This document shows, piece after piece, positions 35,691 to 44,183 of a DNA stretch of 64,000 bases (positions are counted from its first letter, which is position 1; every line of letters starts with the position of its first letter). Source of the DNA: Streptomyces sp. SJL17-4. Its GTDB lineage: Bacteria > Actinomycetota > Actinomycetes > Streptomycetales > Streptomycetaceae. The stretch is taken from contig NZ_CP104578.1 of NCBI RefSeq assembly GCF_036826855.1, positions 1,240,001 to 1,304,000 on the forward strand, in the 5' to 3' direction. A program made the position numbers and the translations under genes. Under the pieces are notes generated by a model. The model ran no database searches. It was not told where the DNA came from and saw only the letters and a list, made by a program, of their open reading frames with translations.

Positions 35691-35811
35691 GAAGGTCCCC
35701 CGAGAGTGCGACGAGCGAGCGCCCCGTGGTCGCTGGGCGGTCGGATGCGGCGTCAGGTCTGCCCGGTGGGGGCGGGTGGGCGTATGCCCCGTCCCGCCCC
35801 AGGGCAGTGGG

Positions 35812-36387
35812 TCAGACCCCGACGCCGAAGTCGGCCGCGATGCCGGCCAGGCCGCTGACGTAGCCCTGACCGACGGCGCGGAACTTCCATTCGGCGCCGT
35901 TGCGGTAGAGCTCGCCGAAGACCATCGCGGTCTCGGTGGCGGCGTCTTCGGAGAGGTCGTAGCGGGCGAGTTCGGCGTTGTCGGCCTGGTTGACGACGCG
36001 GATGAAGGCGTTGCGGACCTGGCCGAAGCTGTGGCCGCGGTTCTCGGCGTCGTGGATGGAGACCGGGAAGACGATCTTCTGGACTTCGGCGGGGACGGTG
36101 GCGAGGTTGACCTTGATGGCCTCGTCGTCGCCCTCACCCTGGCCGGTGAGGTTGTCGCCGGTGTGTTCCACGGAACCGTCCGGGCTGGTGAGGTTGTTGT
36201 AGAAGATGAAGTGTCGGTCGGAGGCGACCTTGCCGGACTCGTTGACCAGCAGGGCGCTGGCATCGAGGTCGTAGTCGGTTCCGGTGGTCGTGCGCACGTC
36301 CCAGCCCAGGCCGACCACGACGGCGGTCAGTCCCGGGGCCTCCTTGCTGAGCGAGACGTTGCCGCCCTTGGAGAGGCTCACACCCAT
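35812..36387 (-). CDS. TerD-family protein 2
   Basis: A 191-residue TerD protein of usual length and with the full family pattern ([59 protein letters not shown]). It is closer to the common stress TerD/TerE proteins than copy 1. ATG 36387 follows GAAGGGA. Operator site 3 lies 65 bp upstream. Confidence 0.9.
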   Translation of the reverse strand: MGVSLSKGGNVSLSKEAPGLTAVVVGLGWDVRTTTGTDYDLDASALLVNESGKVASDRHFIFYNNLTSPDGSVEHTGDNLTGQGEGDDEAIKVNLATVPAEVQKIVFPVSIHDAENRGHSFGQVRNAFIRVVNQADNAELARYDLSEDAATETAMVFGELYRNGAEWKFRAVGQGYVSGLAGIAADFGVGV

Positions 36388-36452
36388 GTCGTATCCCTTC
36401 ACGTGGCGAAGACCGGGCCGCAGCCCGGCACATCTATGACAGAGCATCAAAA

Positions 36453-36466
36453 CTACAACACTGTAG
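36453..36466. promoter_or_regulatory. Stress-island operator site 3
   Basis: CTACA-ACAC-TGTAG, perfect 5-base arms, 65 bp upstream of terD-like gene 2. Confidence 0.7.
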
Positions 36467-36532
36467 AAGTTTATGGCGTGCGCATCGCCATGTAAGGGGC
36501 GCGCCTCGGATCCGGGAGGTGATGCGTGTCGC

Positions 36533-37924
36533 TCAGCCGCGCAGCCCCGCGTAGTCCGGGCCCAGGGTGAGAGTCACCATGCCAGGTGTGGCCGAGGAGT
36601 CACCCTGAACGACGGCCGGGGTCCTGAAGCGGGCGGCCAGGGCTTGGGCCTGGTCCTCGAGGCCGGGCGGATGGGCGATGGTCGTCTTCTGTACGGGGTT
36701 GGGGGCATTGGCGGTTGCGGCGATGGTGTAGCCGGCCGTGCGGAGCTGGGCGGCGACCTGGGCGGCCTGGCCGGGCGTTCCGGTGCCGTTGAGGACTCGC
36801 ACCGTGATGGCACGGGCGGGGATGGGCTTGTCTGCGGTGAGCTGTTCCTTGTCGATCTCCTGGTCGTGGGCCAGGGCGGTAAACAGGGTCTGGGCCTGGG
36901 GGTAGCGCCAGGAGATGTTGGCCTTGTCGGTGGGGACGTCGAGTTCGCGGGGGTAGTTCGGGACGGTGAGGAACGCCAGGCGTTCCTCGGGTATGCCTTT
37001 GAGACTGGAGGCGAGGGCGGACAGGGGCTTGATGCCGGCCAGGGCCTCGCTCGTGGTCAGCGACGCGGTCGCCGCGTCCAGGAAGGCGTACAGGTCGGCG
37101 GGACTGGTGAGTTTCTGCTGGGCCTTGGCGGCCAGGGCCTGCATGAACTCCTGCTGGCGGCCGATGCGTCCGATGTCGGATCCGTCGCCGATGCTGTAGC
37201 GGGTGCGTACGTAGCCGAGGGCCTGTTCGTCCTTGACCGTCTGACAGCCGGCCTCCAGGTCGAGGTGGGCCTTCTTGTCGTGGATGGCCCGTTCGGGGCA
37301 GATCTCGATGCCGTCCAGGGCGTTGACCATGCCTTTGAAGCCCTGGAAGTCGACCGAGAGGAAGTCGTCGATGCGCAGGCCCGTGTTGTGCTCGATGGTC
37401 TTGATGGTGCAGGCGGCGGCCGAGCCTGTGTCGCCGGTGGCACCGCCGGTGGCGAACGCGGCGTTGATCTTGAAGTGCTGCGGCTCGGACCGGGTGCCGT
37501 CGCCCCGGTCACAGGCGGGTATCTCCACCCAGGAGTCACGGGGCAGGGAGACGACGGCCGCCCACTCACGGTTCGCGGCAATGTGTAGCACCATCAAGGT
37601 GTCGGACTGCATGGTGGTCAGGCCCTTGCCGTACTTGGCGTTGCCGCCCACGCGGCTGTCCGAGCCGACGACCAGGATGTTCTTGGCGCCAGGACTGAGA
37701 TTCTCCGGGCGGTCGCCGCCGATCTTGTCGTCGACGCCGGCGGCTGCCTGGATGTTGCCGTCCAGGCTCTGATAGAGCCAGACCCCTGTGCAGCCCGCGG
37801 CGACGAGCAGCACGGCGAGCACGCCGCCGCTCCAGGCCAGGATCCTGCCGCGCCGGGTCAGGCGTCCTCGGGCGCGCCGGTGCCCTCGCGGCTGGACCGC
37901 CGTACTGCCGACGTGCTTGTCCAC
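36533..37924 (-). CDS. LytR-CpsA-Psr family protein with LytR_C domain
   Basis: A 463-residue LCP-family protein. A basic cytoplasmic start leads into one membrane segment ([18 protein letters not shown]). The LCP domain follows ([35 protein letters not shown]), with the arginines and aspartates that bind polyprenyl-pyrophosphate lipids. The C-terminal 90 residues are a LytR_C domain. LCP enzymes attach glycopolymers to peptidoglycan. GTG 37924 follows GAAGGAG; the longer upstream frame is not coding. Operator site 4 lies about 100 bp upstream and is shared with the divergent BlaI genes. Confidence 0.85.
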   Translation of the reverse strand: MDKHVGSTAVQPRGHRRARGRLTRRGRILAWSGGVLAVLLVAAGCTGVWLYQSLDGNIQAAAGVDDKIGGDRPENLSPGAKNILVVGSDSRVGGNAKYGKGLTTMQSDTLMVLHIAANREWAAVVSLPRDSWVEIPACDRGDGTRSEPQHFKINAAFATGGATGDTGSAAACTIKTIEHNTGLRIDDFLSVDFQGFKGMVNALDGIEICPERAIHDKKAHLDLEAGCQTVKDEQALGYVRTRYSIGDGSDIGRIGRQQEFMQALAAKAQQKLTSPADLYAFLDAATASLTTSEALAGIKPLSALASSLKGIPEERLAFLTVPNYPRELDVPTDKANISWRYPQAQTLFTALAHDQEIDKEQLTADKPIPARAITVRVLNGTGTPGQAAQVAAQLRTAGYTIAATANAPNPVQKTTIAHPPGLEDQAQALAARFRTPAVVQGDSSATPGMVTLTLGPDYAGLRG

Positions 37925-38026
37925 ATCTTCTCCTTCATCACCCGTCCGCCCGGTCCGTACGGGACTCCGGTCGCATGGGCGCGTCGCGCGCCTGAGGGCG
38001 CCGTTCCTTGCGGGCAGAACCAGAAA

Positions 38027-38042
38027 TCTACAGCGCCGTAGA
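38027..38042. promoter_or_regulatory. Stress-island operator site 4
   Basis: TCTACA-GCGC-CGTAGA, one mismatch between arms. It lies between the divergent LCP gene (102 bp) and the first BlaI-like gene (90 bp), as expected for an autoregulated repressor. Confidence 0.7.
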
Positions 38043-38132
38043 ACTATGGTGGGGTGGAGGGCACCCGCAGTGTGCACGCGGACGGCGCACTCGGCCTCGT
38101 TTCCGGCCACGACTATGCGTGGGGAGCGGTGA

Positions 38133-38648
38133 ATGATCAGCAGACAGAGCGGGCCGGCCGCGGACGGCCGCTCCCGCCGCGGTCCAGGGGAGCTTGAGGC
38201 CGGCGTCCTGGCCGCGCTCGGCTCCGCCCCGGGTCCCGTGGCGGCCGGCTGGGTGCGTGAACAAGTCGATCCCGGCCTCGCGTACACCACAGTGATGACC
38301 GCGCTGGCCAGACTGCGGGTCAAGCGAGCTGTGGTCCGGCGCCATGACGGCCGCTGCTACGTGTGGAGTGCGGTGCTCGACCCTGCCGGGCTCGCGGCGT
38401 GGCGCATGCACAGGGTCCTCGATGGCGGGTTGGATCGACGCGCGGTGCTCAGCGAGTTCGTAGCGGGTCTCTCCTCCGATGAGGGGCGAGCCCTGCGGAA
38501 TCTGCTGGACAGCGTCGTGCCGCGGGAGGGGGATCCGGCCGCCGTGGACGGCGGGGAAACGGAAGGTGATGGGCCGGTGGCGGGCCAGTACGATGAACCG
38601 CCCCCGCGGCGGCAGGCGGGGCGGACAGGCGGGAGGCCAAGGGCATGA
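38133..38648 (+). CDS. BlaI/MecI-family regulator 1
   Basis: A 171-residue winged-helix protein of the BlaI/MecI/CopY family. The N-terminal part (GELEAGVLAALGSAPGPVAA, AYTTVMTALARLRVKRAVVR) is the DNA-binding winged helix; the C-terminal helices mediate dimerisation. An extra Pro/Arg-rich tail of about 45 residues follows. ATG 38133 follows GGGGAG. It overlaps the second BlaI gene and lies upstream of an M56 peptidase, the set that in bla/mec systems senses a signal and cuts the repressor. Family members bind TACA...TGTA palindromes, which matches the island operators. Confidence 0.85.
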   Translation: MISRQSGPAADGRSRRGPGELEAGVLAALGSAPGPVAAGWVREQVDPGLAYTTVMTALARLRVKRAVVRRHDGRCYVWSAVLDPAGLAAWRMHRVLDGGLDRRAVLSEFVAGLSSDEGRALRNLLDSVVPREGDPAAVDGGETEGDGPVAGQYDEPPPRRQAGRTGGRPRA

Positions 38649-39043
38649 CGAACCACAGCGCTGCCAGGAACGCACCGCGCCGGCGGGGCCAGGGCGAGCT
38701 TGAGATCCAGGTTCTGACGGCTCTGCGCGAGGCGCCTGGTCCGGTCGCGGCGGCCTGGGTCCAGGAACGTCTCGGCGGCGACCTCGCTTACACCACGGTG
38801 ATGACCATCCTGACCCGGCTGCACGCCAAGGGCGCGGTGACCCGAGAGCGGGCGGGGCGTTCGTTCGCGTGGACGGCCGTCGCCGACGAGGCCGGGCTCG
38901 CCGCGCTGCGGATGAGAAGGGTCCTGGACTCCGAGGCCGACCGCGAGGCTGTGCTCACGAGCTTCGTGACCGCGCTCTCCCCCGGCGACGAGCGGCTGCT
39001 GCGTGCGCTTCTGGCCCCCACGCGGCGGGAGGAGGAACACTAG
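38645..39043 (+). CDS. BlaI/MecI-family regulator 2
   Basis: A 132-residue paralogue of the previous gene of normal family length (LEIQVLTALREAPGPVAAAW, AYTTVMTILTRLHAKGAVTR). ATG 38645 overlaps the preceding stop. Two adjacent BlaI proteins are unusual; they may form heterodimers or read different half-sites. The following M56 gene begins 4 bp after its stop. Confidence 0.85.
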   Translation: MTNHSAARNAPRRRGQGELEIQVLTALREAPGPVAAAWVQERLGGDLAYTTVMTILTRLHAKGAVTRERAGRSFAWTAVADEAGLAALRMRRVLDSEADREAVLTSFVTALSPGDERLLRALLAPTRREEEH

Positions 39044-39047
39044 CGCC

Positions 39048-39980
39048 ATGGGGGTCTTCGTCTTCCTTCCGCTGGTACTTCCCTTGACGGCCTGGCCTGT
39101 TGCGCGCCTGGCCGAGCATCATCTGCATCCCCGGGCGGCGACGTGGCTGCTGAGCGCCGTCGCCGCCGTGCTCGCGGTGTGCAGCACCCTGTGCCTGGCC
39201 CTGCTGATGGTGGTCGGCACCGCCCAGCTGCCCGGCAATCCCCTGCCCGACGGGTGGTCGGACCCGGAGGTCCGTGAGGCCGTCCCCTACGACGAGGTCG
39301 CGGGCAGAATCGCGATTCCCGCGCTGCTCGCCGTCCTGGCCTCGTGCACAGCGACCGCCTGGCGTCACCGCCGGGTGCACCGCCGGGCCGAACGCGCCCT
39401 GGCGGGTCTGCCCGTCAAGTCCGTGGCCGTGCTGCCCGACACGTCGCCGTACGCCTACGCGCTGCCCGGCAGACGCGACCGGATCGTCGTCACCACCGGC
39501 ATGCTGGCCAGCCTGAACCCGGGTGAGCGGCGGGCTCTGTTCGCCCATGAGCGGTCCCACCTGGCCGGTCGTCACCACCGTTTCCTGCTCGCCGTGCAGC
39601 TCGCCGCCCGCGCGAACCCCTTCCTGCGCCCACTGCGTACGGCCGTCGTCTACTCCACCGAGCGCTGGGCTGACGAGGAAGCCGCTCAGGCGGTGGGCAG
39701 CCGTCGGACCGTGGCGGTGGCGGTCGGGAAGTCCGCGCTCATCTCGCAAGGCTCTCCGGTCCCCACACTCGCTCACTTCGCCGCTCCGGCCGGGCCGGTG
39801 CCGCGCCGGGTCGCCGCCCTGCTGGGGCCGGCACCGTCCGCACGGATCTGGCCGCCGGCGTTCACCGCGGTGGGCCTGGCGGTGTGGGGTGCGACTGCGG
39901 GTACCACGGTCTCGGCGCTGTCTTCGGCGAACGCGGCCGTCACCCTCTTCCTTATCCTGCACGCCGCCACCCCGATGTAG
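39048..39980 (+). CDS. M56 (BlaR1-like) membrane metallopeptidase
   Basis: A 310-residue membrane protein with two to three N-terminal hydrophobic segments, the zinc motif HERSH (167-171) in a cytoplasmic domain, a downstream ERWADEEAAQ that supplies the third ligand, and two hydrophobic segments near the C-terminus. It has no penicillin-binding sensor domain, so the signal it senses is not known. By analogy with BlaR1 it may cleave the BlaI proteins encoded just upstream and so switch on the regulon. ATG 39048 lies 4 bp after the BlaI stop. Confidence 0.8.
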   Translation: MGVFVFLPLVLPLTAWPVARLAEHHLHPRAATWLLSAVAAVLAVCSTLCLALLMVVGTAQLPGNPLPDGWSDPEVREAVPYDEVAGRIAIPALLAVLASCTATAWRHRRVHRRAERALAGLPVKSVAVLPDTSPYAYALPGRRDRIVVTTGMLASLNPGERRALFAHERSHLAGRHHRFLLAVQLAARANPFLRPLRTAVVYSTERWADEEAAQAVGSRRTVAVAVGKSALISQGSPVPTLAHFAAPAGPVPRRVAALLGPAPSARIWPPAFTAVGLAVWGATAGTTVSALSSANAAVTLFLILHAATPM

Positions 39981-39995
39981 CCGGGCGCGGCACAG

Positions 39996-40034
39996 GGCGA
40001 GGGGCCTCCGCCGTCCGGGCGGAAGCCCCTCGCC
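39996..40034. terminator. Bidirectional hairpin terminator
   Basis: A long near-perfect inverted repeat (GGCGAGGGG ... CCCCTCGCC with inner CCTCCGCC/GGGCGGA) between the converging M56 and GlsB genes. No T-run, as is common in actinomycetes. Confidence 0.6.
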
Positions 40035-40052
40035 GCGTACTCCGAACGCCGG

Positions 40053-40316
40053 TCAGCCGCGCGCCTTGAACCTCTCCAGCGCGGCCACGCCCGCTGCCGC
40101 GAGGCCGATCTGGATGAGCCATTCGATCCAGTCGACGCCCTTGGTGTCCGCGACTCCCAGCCCTGCCGCGAGGGCGGTGCCGACGAGGGCGGCGACGATG
40201 CCGACGGCGATCGTCCACAGGACGCCGATCTGCTGCCTGCCGGGCAGTACGAGTCGGCCCAGGGTACCGATGACGACGCCGATGATGACCGCGCTGATGA
40301 TGCCCGAGATCTCCAT
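40053..40316 (-). CDS. GlsB/YeaQ/YmgE-family membrane protein 2
   Basis: An 87-residue paralogue of the protein at 33574 (MEISGIISAVIIGVVIGTLG, RLVLPGRQQIGVLWTIAVGI), with three membrane segments and the family glycines. It lies downstream of the TerB gene and probably shares its transcript and operator site 5. Confidence 0.85.
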   Translation of the reverse strand: MEISGIISAVIIGVVIGTLGRLVLPGRQQIGVLWTIAVGIVAALVGTALAAGLGVADTKGVDWIEWLIQIGLAAAGVAALERFKARG

Positions 40317-40361
40317 GCCTGTCCCCTTCCCCGCCTTGCGCGGCGGTAACTCCGGTGGCGG

Positions 40362-40817
40362 TTACAGGTCGAACTCGTGCGGCGGCAGGTCGAGCGTGAA
40401 ACACGCTTCGCGCACGACGGCCTGCTCGGTCTTGTCGAAGTCGCCGTCGGCGCCGCCGATGACGATGCCGATCTGGATCACGGCGCGGGCCTCGGCCGGC
40501 TTCTTCTTCGCCTTTGCGACCTCCTGGAGCACGCTGACCTTGCCGAAGGCGAAGTCGGCCATCAGCTTGTTCAGGTTCTCGTCGAACCGGCGCTGGAGGT
40601 CGGCCGCGTCGAAGTTCTGCAGCACCTCATTGGTGGCGATGAGCTGAGCGACCCGCTGCCGTTCGGCGGGGTCGATGGTGCCGTCGGCGGCGGCCACGAG
40701 TGCGCACATGGCCATGGAGGCGTCGCGGAAGGCTCCGGACTTGAGGTCGTTCTTCTTCGCCATGAGCTGCGTCTGCATCGTCGACGCGGACTCTTTGAGT
40801 CGGTCCCACAGGGCCAT
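40362..40817 (-). CDS. TerB-family protein
   Basis: A 151-residue TerB protein (MALWDRLKESASTMQTQLMA, MCALVAAADGTIDPAERQRV, IVIGGADGDFDKTEQAVVRE). TerB is a helical, metal-binding, membrane-associated protein that works with TerD in the stress response. Both acidic patches (ADGTID and ADGDFD) are present. Operator site 5, the most perfect copy, is 64 bp upstream. Confidence 0.9.
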   Translation of the reverse strand: MALWDRLKESASTMQTQLMAKKNDLKSGAFRDASMAMCALVAAADGTIDPAERQRVAQLIATNEVLQNFDAADLQRRFDENLNKLMADFAFGKVSVLQEVAKAKKKPAEARAVIQIGIVIGGADGDFDKTEQAVVREACFTLDLPPHEFDL

Positions 40818-40881
40818 CGAGAACTCCCGACTGATAGGAGAGGCCGTCCGGGCTGGGTGGGGTGAAGCCCGGACGACCTCA

Positions 40882-40905
40882 AGCTTCTACATTACTGTAG
40901 AAGCT
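40882..40905. promoter_or_regulatory. Stress-island operator site 5
   Basis: AGCTTCTACA-TTAC-TGTAGAAGCT, a perfect palindrome with 10-base arms, 64 bp upstream of the TerB gene. The best match in the set. Confidence 0.8.
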
Positions 40906-40948
40906 ATCAGGTCGGTCCGATACGGGAGACGGAATGCCGGGGCGGGGC

Positions 40949-41464
40949 TCAGCCGACGAGCTTGGAGACCTCCTTGGCGAGCCGTCCGTTGAGACCATCA
41001 CCTCGCATGACGACTTCGCCGGACGCGTCCAGGAGGACGTACGTGCCCGGCTTGGTGACGTCGAATCGGTTCCACACCTTCTTGTCCGGGTCGGCAAGGT
41101 GCCGCAGGTAGTGGGTGCCGGTCGAGGTGGCGAACTCCTTGTGGAGGGCGCTGCCTCCAGCTCCGGCGACTCCGACGACGCTGACGGATCCGTCGTGGAG
41201 ATCGGCCGTCAAGGCGACCTCGGGCGCCTGGGCGCGGCACGCGGAGCAGGAGGGTTCCCAGAACCACAGCACGGTCGGCTTCCCCGCGAGCGTGACGCCG
41301 TTGAACGGCTGGGAGTCCAGCGTCGAGGCCGTGAACTCGAGCCCTCCGGAAGGGGCTCCCTTCGCGGCATGCGTACCTGGCGGGTTGCCGGCGTCGCCGC
41401 AGGCAGTGCCGACGAGGGCGAACACGATGGCCAGGACAGTGAGAAGGGGGTGTCGGTGGCGCAT
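40949..41464 (-). CDS. Thioredoxin-like (TlpA-type) lipoprotein
   Basis: A 171-residue protein. The signal peptide (HPLLTVLAIVFALVGTAC) has a lipobox cysteine. The mature part is a redoxin with the active site CSAC in WFWEPSCSACRAQAP. It probably reduces or oxidises protein disulfides outside the membrane. Operator site 6 lies 45 bp upstream. Single leftward gene. Confidence 0.8.
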   Translation of the reverse strand: MRHRHPLLTVLAIVFALVGTACGDAGNPPGTHAAKGAPSGGLEFTASTLDSQPFNGVTLAGKPTVLWFWEPSCSACRAQAPEVALTADLHDGSVSVVGVAGAGGSALHKEFATSTGTHYLRHLADPDKKVWNRFDVTKPGTYVLLDASGEVVMRGDGLNGRLAKEVSKLVG

Positions 41465-41509
41465 TCGGGGCTCCAGGGGGTGAGGTGAGCGATCCCTCCC
41501 CGGCGAAAA

Positions 41510-41523
41510 CTACATGCACGTAG
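41510..41523. promoter_or_regulatory. Stress-island operator site 6
   Basis: CTACA-TGCA-CGTAG, one mismatch between arms, 45 bp upstream of the thioredoxin-like gene. Confidence 0.65.
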
Positions 41524-41643
41524 AAGAGTGGGTGGTGCCCCTGGGCTGCGTCGGCACCGGTTTGACCCGTGTGGCGCACGCCTTCGCGGACCTGCGGGGA
41601 CCTGCGGCCGGTCGATGTCCCGGCCGAGGCCCCCGCACGCCGG

Positions 41644-42705
41644 TCAGCCCTCGTCGCCCTCGTCGTCACCTTCGTCGTCGCCTTCGAAGAAGTCGCCCAC
41701 CTCGTCGACGACCTCGGCGGCCACCATGCCGCCGACCACGCCGACGGCCAGGCCCGCCGCGCCGGCAGCGATCGCCGTGCCCATCCCCGGGCCGGAGCGG
41801 TGCCCGTCGCCATGGTGGCCGCCGTGGTGGTGATCACCGTGGCCGTACTCGTCCTTGTGGGTGTAGCCGCTGTGGGCTCCGTGAGTGCCCTGGGCGAAGA
41901 GCGCGCCGCCGTGCCCGTGGGAGCCGTGCGAGGAGTGTCGATCGACGAGCTGGCGGATCCAGCCCTCGACCTCGGCGTTCCAGTTGATGTGCTCGACACC
42001 CTGGTGGTTCACGGTGAAGCGGGTGAGGGCGTCGTGCCCCTCGGAGAAGAAGCCGCCTCGTTTGTCGGCCTCCAGGATGACCTCCATGCCGGCCGGTCCG
42101 GCCAGGAAGGTCACCTCGATCTCGTTGACCTGGTGCGCGTACTGCGGGGACGGCGCGAGCTCGATCTCCTGGTAGAACGGCAGCTGCTGGCCCGTCCCGC
42201 CGATGTGACCGAGTTCCAGGTCGGCCGACTTGAAGCCGAACCCGAGCTGCCCCAGGGCCTCCAGGATCGCTTCCTGCGCGGGCAGCGGGCGGACCGCGAG
42301 CGGATCGAGGTCGCCCTTGTCCTTGGCGCCGGCGACACCGAGCTCGGTACGCACGCCGAGTGCGATACCCAGGCCCTGTCCGTACAGTTCGGTGATCGGC
42401 GTCTCCCACGGCAGCGGGAAGGAGAACGGCACGCTGCGGTGCTCGCCCTCCGCGAGGCGGAAGTTCCCTCCCACGACGTGGCGGTGAAAGACGACGACGC
42501 CCTCGGATTCGCCGTCGTGGTGTTCGGCCTCGACGCGGGCGACGAGTTCCAGGGTGATGTGCTCGATGGTGAAGTCGGCGTTTCCGCCCTGGAGATGAAC
42601 CTGCCCGCCGAGGACGCCGCCGGGAGTCACCGCACCGGGATCGAGCACGGTGTCCACCGAGGGGCCCCCTACGCCGAGCGAGCCGAGCAGACGCTTGAAC
42701 ACCAT
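41644..42705 (-). CDS. Spo0M-family protein with His-rich tail
   Basis: A 353-residue protein. Residues 1-250 are an arrestin-like Spo0M domain (MVFKRLLGSLGVGGPSVDTV, GGVLGGQVHLQGGNADFTIE, FSFPLPWETPITELYGQGLG). The remaining 100 residues hold a His/Gly/Asp-rich segment, a hydrophobic Gly/Ala segment (GTAIAAGAAGLAVGVVGGMV) and an acidic end. Spo0M proteins influence sporulation and the cytoskeleton in Bacillus; in actinomycetes they are often near stress genes. The His-rich region suggests metal binding and the hydrophobic part membrane contact. Operator site 7 is 65 bp upstream. Confidence 0.8.
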   Translation of the reverse strand: MVFKRLLGSLGVGGPSVDTVLDPGAVTPGGVLGGQVHLQGGNADFTIEHITLELVARVEAEHHDGESEGVVVFHRHVVGGNFRLAEGEHRSVPFSFPLPWETPITELYGQGLGIALGVRTELGVAGAKDKGDLDPLAVRPLPAQEAILEALGQLGFGFKSADLELGHIGGTGQQLPFYQEIELAPSPQYAHQVNEIEVTFLAGPAGMEVILEADKRGGFFSEGHDALTRFTVNHQGVEHINWNAEVEGWIRQLVDRHSSHGSHGHGGALFAQGTHGAHSGYTHKDEYGHGDHHHGGHHGDGHRSGPGMGTAIAAGAAGLAVGVVGGMVAAEVVDEVGDFFEGDDEGDDEGDEG

Positions 42706-42770
42706 GGGGCGTTCACTCCTTCATATCGCTTGTGTGGTTCAGCACTTCGGGCCCGAATGCCTTCTGGCCG

Positions 42771-42786
42771 TCTACATGCGTGTAGA
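42771..42786. promoter_or_regulatory. Stress-island operator site 7
   Basis: TCTACA-TGCG-TGTAGA, a perfect 6-base-arm palindrome between the divergent Spo0M (65 bp) and ArsR-type (95 bp) genes. Confidence 0.75.
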
Positions 42787-42881
42787 AGCATAGAGGTGGG
42801 GCCCGCCTCTCGGCATCAGCCGAAAGGGGCGGGCGCCCGCATCCGGACAGTGGGTACACATTCGACAGGGAGCGCGAGCGC

Positions 42882-43247
42882 ATGACTGCGGCGGGCACAG
42901 ACGATCTCGGTGAGGCGTCCGGCGAGATCCTGGAGGAGGCGGCCGCACTGTTCGGCCTGCTGGCCTCCCCGGTGCGTCTGCGCGTCCTCCAGATCCTGTC
43001 CCAGGGCGAGAGCAGCGTGGCCGCGATCGCGGAGCAGGCGGGCGGGGCGCTGTCCACGATCAGCCAGCACCTGTCCTCCCTCAAGCTGTCCGGTCTCGTG
43101 GGGGCGCGCCGGGAGGGACGGCGACAGGTGTACTTCGTCAAGGACCCCGACGCCATCGCCGTGATGCAAGTCGTGATCCGACAGCTCGTCTCACAGGCCG
43201 GGGCCAAGCATGGACGACCTCCCGGACCACGCCGGAACAGCCCCTGA
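42882..43247 (+). CDS. ArsR-family transcriptional regulator
   Basis: A 121-residue winged-helix protein: LFGLLASPVRLRVLQILSQG, then the recognition region (SVAAIAEQAGGALSTISQHL) and the wing (VGARREGRRQVYFVKDP). No Cys cluster of the metal-sensing type is present, so its signal is unknown. ATG 42882 follows CAGGGAG. It is an alternative candidate regulator for the island; its own promoter lies next to operator site 7. Confidence 0.85.
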   Translation: MTAAGTDDLGEASGEILEEAAALFGLLASPVRLRVLQILSQGESSVAAIAEQAGGALSTISQHLSSLKLSGLVGARREGRRQVYFVKDPDAIAVMQVVIRQLVSQAGAKHGRPPGPRRNSP

Positions 43248-43286
43248 TCCGCAGCAGGCCGCCTCCCGGAGGGGCTCATGCCCGGG

Positions 43287-43511
43287 TCAGGGGCTCGCCG
43301 GGTCGTGGGTGTAACGCAGGGAGCCGGAGGCCCGGCAGTCTCGCCGGTAGACGTAGAGGGCCGCCGCGGTGACGACGCCGGGATCCGCTTCCACCTCGCA
43401 CGGGTACGTCACCTGGATCACGTCAGGCCGCCCGCTCACCCGGAAGCCCATCCCATCGCCGGGCCCATCCGCGAGCACCGCCCACTCCCACCCCGTCCTG
43501 CCATCCGGCAC
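43287..43511 (-). CDS. Small unknown protein
   Basis: A 74-residue frame with GTG 43511 nine bases after GGAGG. It encodes a beta-rich protein (WAVLADGPGDGMGFRVSGRP, VIQVTYPCEVEADPGVVTAA) with two cysteines. No signal peptide. I do not recognise it. Composition and ribosome-binding site support a real gene, but only moderately. Confidence 0.45.
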   Translation of the reverse strand: MPDGRTGWEWAVLADGPGDGMGFRVSGRPDVIQVTYPCEVEADPGVVTAAALYVYRRDCRASGSLRYTHDPASP

Positions 43512-43627
43512 AGCAGACCACCTCCAGAGTCACAGGGGGCACACGGAAAGGAGTCCACCTCATGGACATGGGCCGGCTTGGACTGCCGGCGCCCCGTATC
43601 GACTGCGTCCACCGCCGAGCGAGGGTG

Positions 43628-43849
43628 CTACTTGGCCGCGGCGTCCAGCGCGGCGAGCGCCTGAGCCCAGCGCACATACTTCAATTCCGCCAGGTCGGCG
43701 ACCGTCTTGACGCCGAACGCCTCCTGGAGGAGTTCACCGTCGCGATCGGACACGCCCTTGAGGGCGGCCACGGGCGCGGCCAGGATCTCCGGCAGGCTCT
43801 TGTCCGCCCACGCCTTGTCCAGCACCTTGTCCAGGTCGATCGAAGCCAC
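43628..43849 (-). CDS. Small helix-hairpin-helix-like protein
   Basis: A 73-residue protein (LDKVLDKAWADKSLPEILAA, PVAALKGVSDRDGELLQEAF, GVKTVADLAELKYVRWAQAL). The GVSDRDGELLQEAFGVKTVADLA-type region resembles the helix-hairpin-helix repeats that bind DNA non-specifically. ATG 43849. Operator site 8 lies 38 bp upstream, closer than in any other unit. Function unknown. Confidence 0.65.
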   Translation of the reverse strand: MASIDLDKVLDKAWADKSLPEILAAPVAALKGVSDRDGELLQEAFGVKTVADLAELKYVRWAQALAALDAAAK

Positions 43850-43887
43850 GACACCCTCCAGGAGTCACATAGGCGCGACCACCGCGC

Positions 43888-43907
43888 CTCTACAAACGTG
43901 TAGAGGA
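43888..43907. promoter_or_regulatory. Stress-island operator site 8
   Basis: CCTCTACA-AACG-TGTAGAGG, a perfect 8-base-arm palindrome between the small leftward gene (38 bp) and the rightward universal stress gene (about 280 bp). Confidence 0.8.
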
Positions 43908-44183
43908 TATGGCGCCGGGGGCCGCTTCGGGCGGCGCGGTCGAGTCTCCGCCAACAAAGTCTGAAACCGATCGCCCCGAGCCCTGGGCGGCCCCAGGGGA
44001 TCGGCCCGGCCAACACACACCTGTCCGAGCGGGCACCCGGCCGAACAGGAGACCCTCTTACGAGTCTCGCGAGCGCGCAGCGGGCGCTGCTGCGCTGTGG
44101 CGCGGGCGTGGCCCGCAAGAGAAGCTGGGAGGTAAGGAGCGTGCACACCCCCGCGGGGATCGCGGGTGAGGAGTGACGAGGCC

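Noticed and set aside
42882..43247. ArsR-type protein as the main regulator of the nine operators
   Set aside because: Not excluded, but put second: BlaI-type proteins are known for TACA/TGTA dyads and one site lies in the BlaI promoter. Kept as an alternative in the feature.
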